From assembly GCA_900545175.1 (NCBI GenBank), contig UQYF01000040.1:1-22626 (forward strand): a stretch of DNA of 22,626 bases, given 5' to 3'. Source of the stretch: an uncultured Eubacteriales bacterium (GTDB taxonomy: Bacteria; Bacillota; Clostridia; Lachnospirales; Lachnospiraceae). A program made the position numbers and the translations under genes. The notes below the pieces were generated by a model. It made no database searches. It saw only the letters and a program-made list of their open reading frames with translations, and was not told the DNA's origin. Below are positions 9,801 to 16,971 of this stretch, piece after piece. Numbering within the stretch: position 1 is the stretch's first letter; each line of letters begins with the position of its first letter.

Positions 9801-11283
9801 TTATCTCATTTTCAAGCTCTGTTATCTGCTTTCCAAGCTCGGCAAGCGTACCCTCTATGCGCGCACATTCATTGTCATTTACACGGTAATTCTCTCTTAG
9901 GTTATTAAGCGCATCTATGTTCTCCTGCTTTTTTTGTACCGCCTCTAAAAGAGCCTTATCAGCCTTAGAAAGCTCATCTTCTATATATCCATGCTTCATA
10001 ACCGCAAGCTCTAAAAGCTCTTTTGCGAGGTCAGCCCTGCCTTTATTGCGGTTTTCAATGTAATGTGAAAGCTCCAAAAGACTGCTCTCCTGCTTTACAT
10101 AATCCGCATAATCTTCAGCCGCATAGGAAAGTTCAAGCTTGTCCTTGCTGTCCTCATAATTTCTTGAGATAGTATCGCAGCTTCGCGTGAGGCTTAAAAC
10201 AAGCTCACGAACCTTCTTAAGCTCTTCCTCCTCCTCAGCTATGAGCGCCGCCGCAATAAGCTTTTCCTCGCCGACAGATGCTTCCTTAAGCTTTTCTATT
10301 TCATCTGCAATTCTCTCCGCTTCGGACTGCTTTTCGCTCACCTGCGCCCTCGCCATCAAAAGATACTCAAAAAGCTTATTCTTTCCTTCCTCCCTGCGCT
10401 CAAACACATCGCCAAAGTCAGCTGCTTTTGCGGAAAAATCCGATATAAGCTTAAGCTCATTGTCGTAATTTTCCATCTCTTCCCTTCTCTTTGCAAGCTC
10501 TAAGAGCTTATCCTTTATCTCAAGGAGAGTTTTTGACATCTCGTCATCGCCGTTGCCGCCGCGGATGCGGTTGTTGTAGGACTTTTCTATAATCTCCTCT
10601 ATCAGAAGGTCCTCCACAACTTTTCTCGTTGTTCTGTAATTGCTCTCAAAATAAGTCCTTACATGTCCCTCCGTCTTATTGATTCCTCTTATCAGCTCCC
10701 AGTGGCTTTCGTAAATGCCATAATCATTTATAAAGCTCAGATATTCTCCTTTTTTTTCAAAAAGTTCTACCCTCACACCCATATCTTTCTTCTCAAGTCC
10801 TCGAAGATAAGCCTTAAGCCCATTGTAGGTAATTCTCTCTTTTCCATCTGAAAGCGGAAGATTTTTGATATCATTGTCCCCGAATTCTCTATAAAAAATG
10901 CAGTAATTAAAATATTCTATTCCTGTCCTTGAATCCTCGTCCTCGTCCTCGCTGCCCTTAGCCTTTCGCGCACAGAAGCCGCATGTCATGTATCGGTAGC
11001 CGTTCTTTACATCGCATGAGTCTAATTTCCACTCAACGAGAGAATGTATGGTAGTGCTCCCTCCCGGCATGGCAAAGAGCTTCTCTATCGGCTGTTTCTC
11101 GTCAAGCGTGCAGTTAGGTAACATCGTCTGAAGCAAAAGAAGCATAAGCACACTCTTGCCGCCACCGTTTGCGAGGTCATATATAGTATTCTTACACGAA
11201 AAGCGCATAAGAAAATCATCATAGAACTGAGTGCCAAAATTATACTTGATATTATTGACCCTTATCCTGTTAATCTGCGGCAT
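6838..11283 (-). CDS. JetC/MukB-like SMC-type coiled-coil ATPase
   Basis: A 1481-residue SMC-like ATPase. The N-terminal head has a P-loop, DLANGGGKSV (Lys43, Ser44). Two very long heptad-rich Glu/Lys/Leu coiled-coil arms flank a hinge-like globular stretch near residues 680-770 (LPYSVLAGDDYDNV and following). The C-terminal head has an ABC-type signature, STGQSQGIYIQF (about 1355-1366), and a Walker B, TIFIDNPFG (Asp1394). The residue after the Walker B Asp is Asn1395, where most ABC/SMC ATPases have catalytic Glu, and the usual switch His is not evident in VQLIVPARG. The ATG has AGGAGG 9 bases upstream within the preceding gene and overlaps that gene by 14 bases, implying coupling. Together with its two upstream neighbours it forms a MukBEF/Wadjet-type SMC set acting on DNA: loop extrusion for chromosome handling or for defence against plasmids. 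Which of the two is not decided by sequence. Confidence 0.85.
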   Translation of the reverse strand: MPQINRIRVNNIKYNFGTQFYDDFLMRFSCKNTIYDLANGGGKSVLMLLLLQTMLPNCTLDEKQPIEKLFAMPGGSTTIHSLVEWKLDSCDVKNGYRYMTCGFCARKAKGSEDEDEDSRTGIEYFNYCIFYREFGDNDIKNLPLSDGKERITYNGLKAYLRGLEKKDMGVRVELFEKKGEYLSFINDYGIYESHWELIRGINKTEGHVRTYFESNYRTTRKVVEDLLIEEIIEKSYNNRIRGGNGDDEMSKTLLEIKDKLLELAKRREEMENYDNELKLISDFSAKAADFGDVFERREEGKNKLFEYLLMARAQVSEKQSEAERIADEIEKLKEASVGEEKLIAAALIAEEEEELKKVRELVLSLTRSCDTISRNYEDSKDKLELSYAAEDYADYVKQESSLLELSHYIENRNKGRADLAKELLELAVMKHGYIEDELSKADKALLEAVQKKQENIDALNNLRENYRVNDNECARIEGTLAELGKQITELENEINAKLENTPLLVVENASSEAAKYAEYLARLKNDYESLSKEETQLKIRNDEYLRSQAQADASSQVCTGKIQELEQELEKAKKTEGELAALGKIYGEKDSKRLIETLRALYDRMLSEREKLRTAKESMKEYISSIETLKPADSDGAGKMCEYLAGRYDGTIISGAEYLRDKKDSECALLAQKFPYLPYSVLAGDDYDNVCRDRNIMSMDCGVVPIIRLSCVEAVLADDEAADEPQDDGMYMLACRDLSFIYDEVGRQAGIKKANEELEQLDAELSKVDDRLKAVESDYEKVSGYMCMDIRMPSELERILTEQKMTAEELANKSHSFERLSAELKERLEELTHTRADMEADIAENEKVCRTLERIAMLASQLDACNTQIKENEVKKEAAVKACRLSKELSESREKVCSELDIKIKGIEDRVAGIKKTWERYVPYYKETADVQKQENEVSSEQIDARFAAINSLLTDELGDVADKERLMENARAAMEKAERSMLHRGISLEKAKEFAAQGKMAVRSHAQLNELLAEQEKLKTSLRQIQGELDGAATQMNRIEGSSAYARKSYEERFGELVLISVNNYQDYVKQHRAELERLKKELAEANVRQKDNQKALTACMLMQKDLERMVKSVAPDAEEIIKKLEANTQVHGISGELTNSMYEQAGRAFEAVLKEEQKKRTAFIKARDVLAEQLMKLNAYELAQEIKQNVVPPQTKNEAEVLTHGLQGTMDCIALERDRISRGIEDMELIKSNFENRCVQICTNIRSELERLDKLSKITLDDEVIPVLSLQIPYVKEEMYKDRMSVYINETVSLAENFKTEDERLKFIRGRLCWKRLFSVIVTDMDSIRLNLYKRERIKDQSRYLRYEEAVGSTGQSQGIYIQFLVAVINYIASINAGGKEAAVLGKTIFIDNPFGAAKDVYIWEPIFKLLKTNHVQLIVPARGATPAITGRFDVNYVLGQKLIDKKQQTVVVDYHSQVNENELEYERLSFSQESFDFL

Positions 11284-12013
11284 CTGTCGTGTCCTCCTGT
11301 TCCTTTGTCAATATCTCGTAGAGCCTGCCTCTGTTGACACTGTAATAATTCTCAGCCATCGCCTTGAATCTGTCTGTCGGATAATACTTATCCTGATTCT
11401 CAACAAAAAAACCTTGTGCCACAAGAAAGTTAAACGTAAGTTTAACATAACCTGTTCTTGAGTTTCTGGCAGCTCTCTGCCCCATAGCATCATCCGTGGA
11501 AGTCACAGGAAGCTCATCCCACAAAAGTGCCAGCGTCTTAAAGCTGTTCTCCTCAACTTCATCGAGCACAAGCCCCACCGAATGGTCAACCACGTTCACA
11601 AGTGCATTGTCAACTGCCTTTATAATCTCCTCACGCCTGACAAATTCCGTATATGTATAGCTGCCGGATGTCTTATAAAATTCCGTCATAGTGCAGTATA
11701 TTATAAGATAACATAAGAACAGTTCCTTGTTCACTCTTACACCAAGCTCACGTCTTAACTCTTCATTCGTAAAGCCAAAGCCCGAAGCGCTTTCGCCACG
11801 GTTGTCCTCATCCGCACTGACAAAAAGTGCATTATTATATTCGTAAAGTTCAAGGTTGAACTTTTTTAAAATCAGCCGCAGTGCATCATACACCTGCGAA
11901 TTCGATGAATACTCTTCATAAAGAGCCACATTATCTCCGGACGCACCGACCTGCTCTCCTCTTATAAGTGCCGCTGCAAGCTCAAGCGCCTTCTCCAAAT
12001 TGCGTTCTTCCAT
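11270..12013 (-). CDS. small JetB/MukE-like subunit of the SMC module (DUF6063-like)
   Basis: A 247-residue, mainly helical soluble protein without a signal peptide or membrane segment. By position (between a JetA/MukF-like and a JetC/MukB-like gene), size and predicted winged-helix content (for example GYVKLTFNFLVAQGFFVENQDKYYPTDRFKAMAENYY near the C-terminus, with a short beta-wing look), it should be the KITE-type MukE/JetB subunit bridging the kleisin. The ATG at 12013 is preceded by AAGGA at about 9 bases. Its last 14 bases overlap the SMC gene. It is separated from the upstream JetA-like gene by 378 bases containing a palindromic repeat, which is odd because Wadjet genes usually abut. 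The family assignment rests largely on context; I cannot confirm it by profile search. Confidence 0.7.
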   Translation of the reverse strand: MEERNLEKALELAAALIRGEQVGASGDNVALYEEYSSNSQVYDALRLILKKFNLELYEYNNALFVSADEDNRGESASGFGFTNEELRRELGVRVNKELFLCYLIIYCTMTEFYKTSGSYTYTEFVRREEIIKAVDNALVNVVDHSVGLVLDEVEENSFKTLALLWDELPVTSTDDAMGQRAARNSRTGYVKLTFNFLVAQGFFVENQDKYYPTDRFKAMAENYYSVNRGRLYEILTKEQEDTTDAAD

Positions 12014-12391
12014 GTGGTTAATCCTTTCCGTAACCGGTCTTACTTAATTACAATACTTAATCTATCGCATATAACATTTTGCCCCTGGTATCTTATGATG
12101 CTGGTGTCAAAACATGCCAATTTAGTTTATGCATGTATAACAAGTTATACACAATTAGGTTCACAAGGCATGTTTTAACACCCGACCCCCATGATGTTAT
12201 GGCAAATAAGACTTTTTCATTAACTAGTGTTAATTGCTTTTAAATTGCTTGATATGGCTACATTAAATTAATTAAATAATTTAATTTATGCCGAGATTTA
12301 ACCTATTAAACATTATGTAATTTACAAACAATTAATGCACTTTGCAAATGTTTGTTTATTTGCCCCCAGCATCACTCTATTGTATAAAAAT
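12014..12391. other. 378-bp AT-rich gap inside the SMC operon
   Basis: No gene is seen. It contains the 80-bp palindromic repeat at 12103-12182. From 12183 to 12391 it is very AT-rich, with imperfect inverted repeats around 12270-12300 (CATTAAATTA...TAATTTAATTTATG) and ACAAACA/TGTTTGT near 12325-12358. On the minus strand TTGCAA-17-TAAATT in that last area is a possible weak internal promoter for the JetB/JetC-like genes. None of these is strong evidence. Confidence 0.5.
12103..12182. repeat. compact palindromic repeat, copy 1 (MITE-like)
   Basis: Two 39-base arms flank a central AA. The outer 16 bases are inverted repeats with one mismatch (GGTGTCAAAACATGCC against GGTGTTAAAACATGCC) and the innermost 8 are perfect (TGTATAAC/GTTATACA). 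The middle of the arms is diverged. The same ends occur at 14988-15281, 21942-21970 and 22585-22626. No transposase is in the window. It could be a non-autonomous mobile element or a structured RNA repeat. Confidence 0.85.
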
Positions 12392-13924
12392 TCAGCTCAC
12401 CTGAAAATGTATATCAGATATCGTAAATCCATCCGCCGGTGTAATCTCATCCTGTTCTTCCGGCTCGATAGTAAAATGCATCCCCAGATATTGTTCGTAC
12501 TCCTGCTTTTGTGCGCATTCCATGAATATTTCATCTAAGAATGTCTCCATTGTGTGCTTATCTGCGTCAAAGCTATACTCTTTTTTCTGGCAGAGATGTA
12601 CTAAGAACGAATAGTAATCCCCATTGTCAAACAGCGCATCCCCGAATATCTTCCCGGCAAGCTCATTGAAGGTTCTAAGCTCAAAGCTCTCCCTTCTCTT
12701 TAGAAGTGACAGAAGCAGCTTGATAAGCGAAGAATAGTTCTGTCTTATCCTCTCATCCTCAAGCTCATCATCATAGACTATATTCTCGACAACGGAATCT
12801 TCTATAAGCTCAGCCTTCTCCTCACGTCCCGCCCTGTAGGTAAGAAGCTCTTCTATTCTCCTTATGCCGAAGGTTTTATTGATGTTAAGTCCCATTATAG
12901 GGCGCACAAGCGGCCCAAGAAGTGTTATGTCATCCTGCTTCATCGCAAGCTGCAATGCATTCCTGAAATCAAAGCTCGGACGCAGCCTTCCAAGCTTCGC
13001 CTTCTTGACCATCTCATCTGCCATTATCCCAAGCTGCGTGCATGCTGACAAAAGCTTAAGATGATTGTTCATCGCAATCTTAAGTTCCGTATCAAGCTGG
13101 TAAATCTCCCCTGTTATCTTAAGATATGACGCATAATCATCATTACTCTTATCCGATTCCGCCCTTTTTTGTGCCGCTGATATAAGCTCCGAATTTTTTA
13201 TGAAAAGCTTCTGCTCTTCATCAAACCATTTTATTCCTGTGTTAAAAAAATCCTCATACGCTTCAAGCCCTGAAAAAATATCGGCGGCAAGAAGAGCCAT
13301 TACCTGATTTTTCTTAAGCCACAGCCTGTCCACTTCTTTATTGATACGTCTTACAACATCCGTTCCACCTTTAAAATCCTTAGACTTTATCATCTTTTCA
13401 AGCAGAATCTGCTCTATGCTTATTCTGCTCTCATCCTTGATTTCCTTGGTATCAAGATAGAACTCAATAGCTTCGGGGCTTACCGAATACCACACCGTTC
13501 CATCCTCTATGCGGCTCTCGATAAGTCTCACTCTCGATATCTTTTTCTTTCTGTCAACCGGGTCAAAATAGCGGAATACAAATGGCTTGCCGTCATTTTT
13601 AAGCTTATCGAAAATATAATCGACAAGCACTCCCATATCGCCCTGCGACGGATTCAGATTAAAATCACGCCTTATGCACCTGCTCATAAAATCGGCGTAT
13701 TCCGAATATGTTACATCCCTCTCCTTAAAGTTATTTTCCTCAATAAAAAAGCGCAGCACCGCCATAAGAATATATCCCATATCAAGACTGTCATATATCC
13801 CTTCCTTATACCAGGAAAAGGACACCTCTGACAGCTTGAAGAACGGATAATATTTCTTAAGGTTCAGCATACGCTCTCTATGGTCTGTAATTATATCATT
13901 TACTAAAATATTTTCCTGCGGCAT
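12392..13924 (-). CDS. Wadjet JetA-family / MukF-like SMC partner
   Basis: A 510-residue soluble helical protein resembling the JetA family of Firmicute Wadjet modules, the kleisin-type partner of the SMC ATPase. Visible features are an N-terminal winged-helix-like region (residues about 10-160: YYPFFKLSEVSFSWYKEGIYDS, VRLIESRIEDGTVWYSVSPEAIEFYLDTKEI), a long helical middle with IYQLDTELKIAMNNHLKLLSA and FDFRNALQLAMKQ, and an acidic C-terminus. The ATG at 13924 is preferred over GTG at 13930 because AGAGG lies 9 bases upstream of the ATG but only 3 from the GTG. It is the first gene of the SMC set, with its own promoter at 13958-13986. It is separated from its partner gene by an unusual 378-base gap. 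Family membership is from recollection of conserved sequence and gene order, not from a search. Confidence 0.75.
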   Translation of the reverse strand: MPQENILVNDIITDHRERMLNLKKYYPFFKLSEVSFSWYKEGIYDSLDMGYILMAVLRFFIEENNFKERDVTYSEYADFMSRCIRRDFNLNPSQGDMGVLVDYIFDKLKNDGKPFVFRYFDPVDRKKKISRVRLIESRIEDGTVWYSVSPEAIEFYLDTKEIKDESRISIEQILLEKMIKSKDFKGGTDVVRRINKEVDRLWLKKNQVMALLAADIFSGLEAYEDFFNTGIKWFDEEQKLFIKNSELISAAQKRAESDKSNDDYASYLKITGEIYQLDTELKIAMNNHLKLLSACTQLGIMADEMVKKAKLGRLRPSFDFRNALQLAMKQDDITLLGPLVRPIMGLNINKTFGIRRIEELLTYRAGREEKAELIEDSVVENIVYDDELEDERIRQNYSSLIKLLLSLLKRRESFELRTFNELAGKIFGDALFDNGDYYSFLVHLCQKKEYSFDADKHTMETFLDEIFMECAQKQEYEQYLGMHFTIEPEEQDEITPADGFTISDIHFQVS

Positions 13925-13957
13925 TAACACTAACCTCTTTCAAAGTTCATAAAGTTA

Positions 13958-13986
13958 ATTATACCGCATGAAAATAGCTATGGCAA
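13958..13986 (-). promoter_or_regulatory. promoter of the SMC (JetA-like) operon
   Basis: On the minus strand TTGCCA, a 17-base spacer and a perfect TATAAT lie in the 73 bases between recR and the JetA-like start. This predicts a transcript start near 13951 and a leader of about 27 bases. The -35 box lies inside the presumed recR terminator hairpin. Confidence 0.7.
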
Positions 13987-14005
13987 GGGATTGCCCCTTA
14001 TAGCT
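13976..14005 (-). terminator. putative recR terminator overlapping the recR stop codon
   Basis: The arms AGCTAT/ATAGCT enclose AAGGG/CCCTT with a small bulge. Read on the minus strand the hairpin is followed by ATTTTC, a short U-tract. It spans the recR stop and would separate recR expression from the SMC operon. Confidence 0.5.
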
Positions 14006-14594
14006 GCGTTCTTCCTTCAAGTGCACGAAGCAGTGTCACTTCATCAATATTTTCCAGGTCACCGCCGACAGGCACTCCGCTTGCAATACGGCTCACTTTT
14101 ATCCCTGTAGGCTTTACCAACTTGCTTATGTACATGGCAGTAGTTTCACCTTCAAGGCTTGAATTTGTAGCTATAATCACTTCATCGACATCGCCTTCAA
14201 GCCGCTTCATAAGCTCCTTCAGCTTAATGTCATTAGGTCCTATGCCAAGCATCGGAGATATCGCACCATGCAGAACATGGTATACTCCGTCATACTTCTG
14301 TGTCTTTTCATACGCAGCCAAATCTCTTGTGTTCTCCACAACCATAATCACTTTATGATTGCGGCTCGGATTGCTGCATATAGGGCACATCTCTTCATCT
14401 GTCAGCGTGTAACAGCAGCTGCAATATCTCACATTGGTCTTTGCGCTTACGATAGCATTAGAAAGGCTCTCAACCTGCTCACGCGGCATACCTATAATAT
14501 GAAATGCAAGACGCTGTGCCGACTTAGCGCCTATTCCCGGAAGTCTTGAAAGTTCCTCTATAAGCTTATTAATCTGGCTTCCATAATATTCCAT
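13998..14594 (-). CDS. recR: recombination mediator RecR
   Basis: A 198-residue RecR of normal length. It has an N-terminal helix-hairpin-helix (ELSRLPGIGAKSAQRLAFHI, residues 14-33), a C4 zinc finger (Cys58, Cys61, Cys70, Cys73 in YCSCCYTLTDEEMCPIC), and a Toprim domain starting at KVIMVVENTRDLAAYE (about 81-96) with GAISPMLGIGP. RecR works with RecO/RecF in loading RecA onto gapped DNA. Its ATG overlaps the ybaB stop codon by one base (TAATG), so the two are translationally coupled. This ybaB-recR pair after dnaX is the standard Firmicute arrangement. Identification is secure. Confidence 0.97.
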   Translation of the reverse strand: MEYYGSQINKLIEELSRLPGIGAKSAQRLAFHIIGMPREQVESLSNAIVSAKTNVRYCSCCYTLTDEEMCPICSNPSRNHKVIMVVENTRDLAAYEKTQKYDGVYHVLHGAISPMLGIGPNDIKLKELMKRLEGDVDEVIIATNSSLEGETTAMYISKLVKPTGIKVSRIASGVPVGGDLENIDEVTLLRALEGRTQL

Positions 14595-14950
14595 TAGAAT
14601 GGGAAGCCTCCGCCAAGACCGCCAAGTCCTCCTGTAATCTTAGCCATGGATGCCTGTGAAAGCTCATCAATCTGTCTGAGAGCTTCGTTGGCAGCAGCCA
14701 TTATCATGTCCTCTAACATCTCTATATCATCTGTGTCTACTGCTTCAGGATCAATCTTTACCTTCGTTACTTCCTTCTTACCGGATACAGTTACGGAAAC
14801 TGCGCCGCCGCCTGCGGAAGCTGTAATCTCCTTCTCCTCAAGCTCCTTGGTAGTCTCCTCCATCTGACGCTGCATCTTCTGTGCCTGCTTCATCAGATTG
14901 TTCATGTTGCCGGGCATTGCGCCACCCGGAAAGCCTCCTCTTTTTGCCAT
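14594..14950 (-). CDS. ybaB: YbaB/EbfC-family nucleoid-associated protein
   Basis: A 118-residue YbaB/EbfC protein: a small dimeric DNA-binding, nucleoid-associated protein. The N-terminus is Gly/Met-rich (MAKRGGFPGGAMPGNM), followed by the helix MNNLMKQAQKMQRQMEETTKELEEKEI, the conserved beta region VSVTVSGKKEVTKVKIDPEAV, and a C-terminal helix (DMIMAAANEALRQIDELSQ) with a glycine-rich tail. The ATG is preceded by GGAG at 6 bases. It sits between dnaX and recR as in most bacteria, but a 294-bp palindromic element lies in the 398-base gap to dnaX. Confidence is high on sequence and synteny. Confidence 0.95.
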   Translation of the reverse strand: MAKRGGFPGGAMPGNMNNLMKQAQKMQRQMEETTKELEEKEITASAGGGAVSVTVSGKKEVTKVKIDPEAVDTDDIEMLEDMIMAAANEALRQIDELSQASMAKITGGLGGLGGGFPF

Positions 14951-14987
14951 AATGGTCTCCTCTATTCTCTTAATTTTTTAGAATCAT

Positions 14988-15281
14988 GGTGTCAAAACAT
15001 GCCAATTTACGTTAATAGTGTATAACATGGAACATCTATGCATATCAGCTCCATTGTACGAAGCTAGGTGTTCTAAGGACTCTGATAAGTGCTTTCTATG
15101 TTCTTACGCCACCGAAGCCAGCATACATCCTTGTATGCATTGCTTCTAAAGCAGCTTCCATGCTGCTTTTGGCGCGGTAGTGAGCAGAGTCCTAAGAACA
15201 ACTACGCTTCTCCCAAAGTCGTGATATGCATAAATATTCCATGCTATACACAATTAAATTTATAGAGCATGTTTTGACACC
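14988..15281. repeat. extended palindromic repeat, copy 2, with structured interior
   Basis: The ends are GGTGTCAAAACATGCC and GCATGTTTTGACACC, as in copy 1, but the centre is opened by about 215 bases. The inner arms keep pairing: ATGGAACATCTATGCATATCA-like blocks at 15027-15047 and 15222-15242 (about 18 of 21 match), then TTCTAAGGACTCTG with CAGAGTCCTAAGAA. Inside, CGCC/GGCG encloses two perfect hairpins, GCATACA-TCCT-TGTATGC and AAAGCAGC-TTCCAT-GCTGCTTT. It fills most of the 398-base gap between dnaX and ybaB and should be transcribed with them. The rest of that gap holds only small hairpins and the ybaB leader. Confidence 0.85.
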
Positions 15282-15319
15282 CTGATTTTTCAGGCGATTG
15301 CAAAACTATATTATATAGT
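15281..15319 (-). terminator. small hairpins after dnaX, weak terminator candidates
   Basis: CCTGA-TTTT-TCAGG at 15281-15294 abuts the end of repeat copy 2. The AT-only palindrome ACTATATTATATAGT at 15305-15319 is followed on the minus strand by TTTTGC. Either might reduce transcription from dnaX into ybaB, but neither is a convincing intrinsic terminator. Confidence 0.3.
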
Positions 15320-15348
15320 ATGATTGCCTGCATGTCAAAATGATTTAA

Positions 15349-16950
15349 TCAGAAGTCCTCCTCCTCTATCTTCATTCTGCACAGGTCGTCAAGCGTGTCG
15401 TAGTCCTGTGATGCATCCGCACCGTTTTCAATGCGTATTACTTCTATCTCCATATCAAGTCCTGTCTTATCCGCTATGACCTGCTTTATCTCTTCAATAT
15501 TACCGGGCTGCGATACTATCGAATAGTATGTTAAATCATCGTATATGAGCTGAAGCTTATTGCCGCCTCCGTTAGCCTTTGTCGTGTAGCGCTCGATTAT
15601 CGGCTTAAGCGACCTTGACAGGCCGTTACATATTGTCCGCCAGTTCTGGATAACTGCGGTTATGTCCTCCGAACGCGCAGGCTTAGACTCTTTTACGGCT
15701 GTATTCTGAGCTGACAGCACACCTGTCTGCTCATTTGCTCCATTGCCTGTATATGCCGTTGCTCCGGAGGCGATGGATTTTGCTGCCGCTTCTAAGCCTG
15801 TCTCCATCTGGCGTTCTAGAACCTTGATGCGGTCAAGAACCGAATCTAAGCTCTTCTCCATGGAAGGACGCGTAAGCTTGATAAGCGCAACTTCAACCAT
15901 AACTCGCTTCTGGCTTGAATTTTTAAGCTGCCCGGACAATTCCGAGAACACTCTTATATAACGCATAACTCCGTTCAAATCCGTAAGGCTTGCATCTTCC
16001 TTTAATATTCTTAAGTTTTCTTCAGACATTTCAAGCACATCCGATGCGTCAGTGGATGACTGAAGCAGCATGAGATTTCTCAGATACCATGTAAAATCGG
16101 ACACGAACTGGCTTAAATCCCTGCCGTCAATTATTATCTTCTCAAGCTTATGTATAAGCCCTATCGCATCGCCTTGTACAATCCCTCTGAAAAAATCGGA
16201 GAACACATCGTTATCGACAGCTCCTAAGACATCGAGCACATTCTCATACTTAAGCTCCTGACCCATGTAAAAAGCAAGGCACTGGTCGAGAAGGCTCAGC
16301 GCATCTCTCATCGAACCGTCCGCTGCTTTTGCAACATATCTTAGAGCCTTCTCATCAGCCGTTATGCCTTCCGCATCCATAAGCTCTGACAATCTGTCAC
16401 TTATCGTTTCTATGGATATTCTTCTGAAATCATATCTCTGGCATCTTGAGAGAATGGTTATCGGTATCTTATGCGCCTCTGTCGTTGCCAGAATAAATAT
16501 AACATATGCCGGCGGCTCCTCTAAGGTCTTTAAAAGTGCATTGAAGGCTCCTATCGAGAGCATATGCACCTCATCGATTATATATACCTTGAAACGTCCC
16601 TGCGTGGGCGGATAAGCGACTTCCTCCTTAATCTCCCTGATGTTATCGACACCATTGTTAGAGGCAGCATCTATTTCTATGACATTCATGCTTGCCCCTG
16701 CTGCCACTGCTCGGCATACTTCACACTCACCACACGGATTTCCATCTACAGGATGTGAACAGTTGACCGCTTTTGCAAGTATCTTTGCCACGGATGTCTT
16801 ACCTGTACCTCTTGTGCCGCAGAACAGATATGCATGTCCTATACGGTCATTTTTTATCTGATTTTTGAGTGTTGTGACAATATGATCCTGCCCTTTGACT
16901 TCATCAAAATTTGACGGTCTCCATTTTCTGTATAAAGCTGTATATGACAT
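15349..16950 (-). CDS. dnaX: DNA polymerase III subunit gamma/tau
   Basis: A 533-residue clamp-loader ATPase. It starts MSYTALYRKWRPSNFDEVKGQDHI, typical of DnaX. It has Walker A GTRGTGKT (45-52), a zinc module with Cys64, Cys73, Cys76 and Cys79, Walker B IIDEVHML (around 124-131) and sensor/arginine-finger SRC (168-170). The C-terminal part after about residue 370 is variable and carries the tau-type region. It loads the sliding clamp and couples polymerase to helicase at the fork. GGAG lies 8 bases before the ATG. The gene begins 21 bases after the phosphofructokinase stop, so it is probably cotranscribed with it. I saw no A-run slippery site for programmed frameshifting. Confidence 0.97.
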   Translation of the reverse strand: MSYTALYRKWRPSNFDEVKGQDHIVTTLKNQIKNDRIGHAYLFCGTRGTGKTSVAKILAKAVNCSHPVDGNPCGECEVCRAVAAGASMNVIEIDAASNNGVDNIREIKEEVAYPPTQGRFKVYIIDEVHMLSIGAFNALLKTLEEPPAYVIFILATTEAHKIPITILSRCQRYDFRRISIETISDRLSELMDAEGITADEKALRYVAKAADGSMRDALSLLDQCLAFYMGQELKYENVLDVLGAVDNDVFSDFFRGIVQGDAIGLIHKLEKIIIDGRDLSQFVSDFTWYLRNLMLLQSSTDASDVLEMSEENLRILKEDASLTDLNGVMRYIRVFSELSGQLKNSSQKRVMVEVALIKLTRPSMEKSLDSVLDRIKVLERQMETGLEAAAKSIASGATAYTGNGANEQTGVLSAQNTAVKESKPARSEDITAVIQNWRTICNGLSRSLKPIIERYTTKANGGGNKLQLIYDDLTYYSIVSQPGNIEEIKQVIADKTGLDMEIEVIRIENGADASQDYDTLDDLCRMKIEEEDF

Positions 16951-16971
16951 AAATTCAACTCCGTGTTTTTA

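Noticed and set aside
12080..12200. ATGATG on both sides of repeat copy 1 as a target-site duplication
   Set aside because: The two ATGATG words are at different distances from the repeat ends and no equivalent flank exists at copy 2, so chance is the better explanation.
15349..15900. Programmed frameshift in dnaX giving a short gamma form
   Set aside because: No A-rich slippery heptamer with a following hairpin was seen in the second half of the gene.
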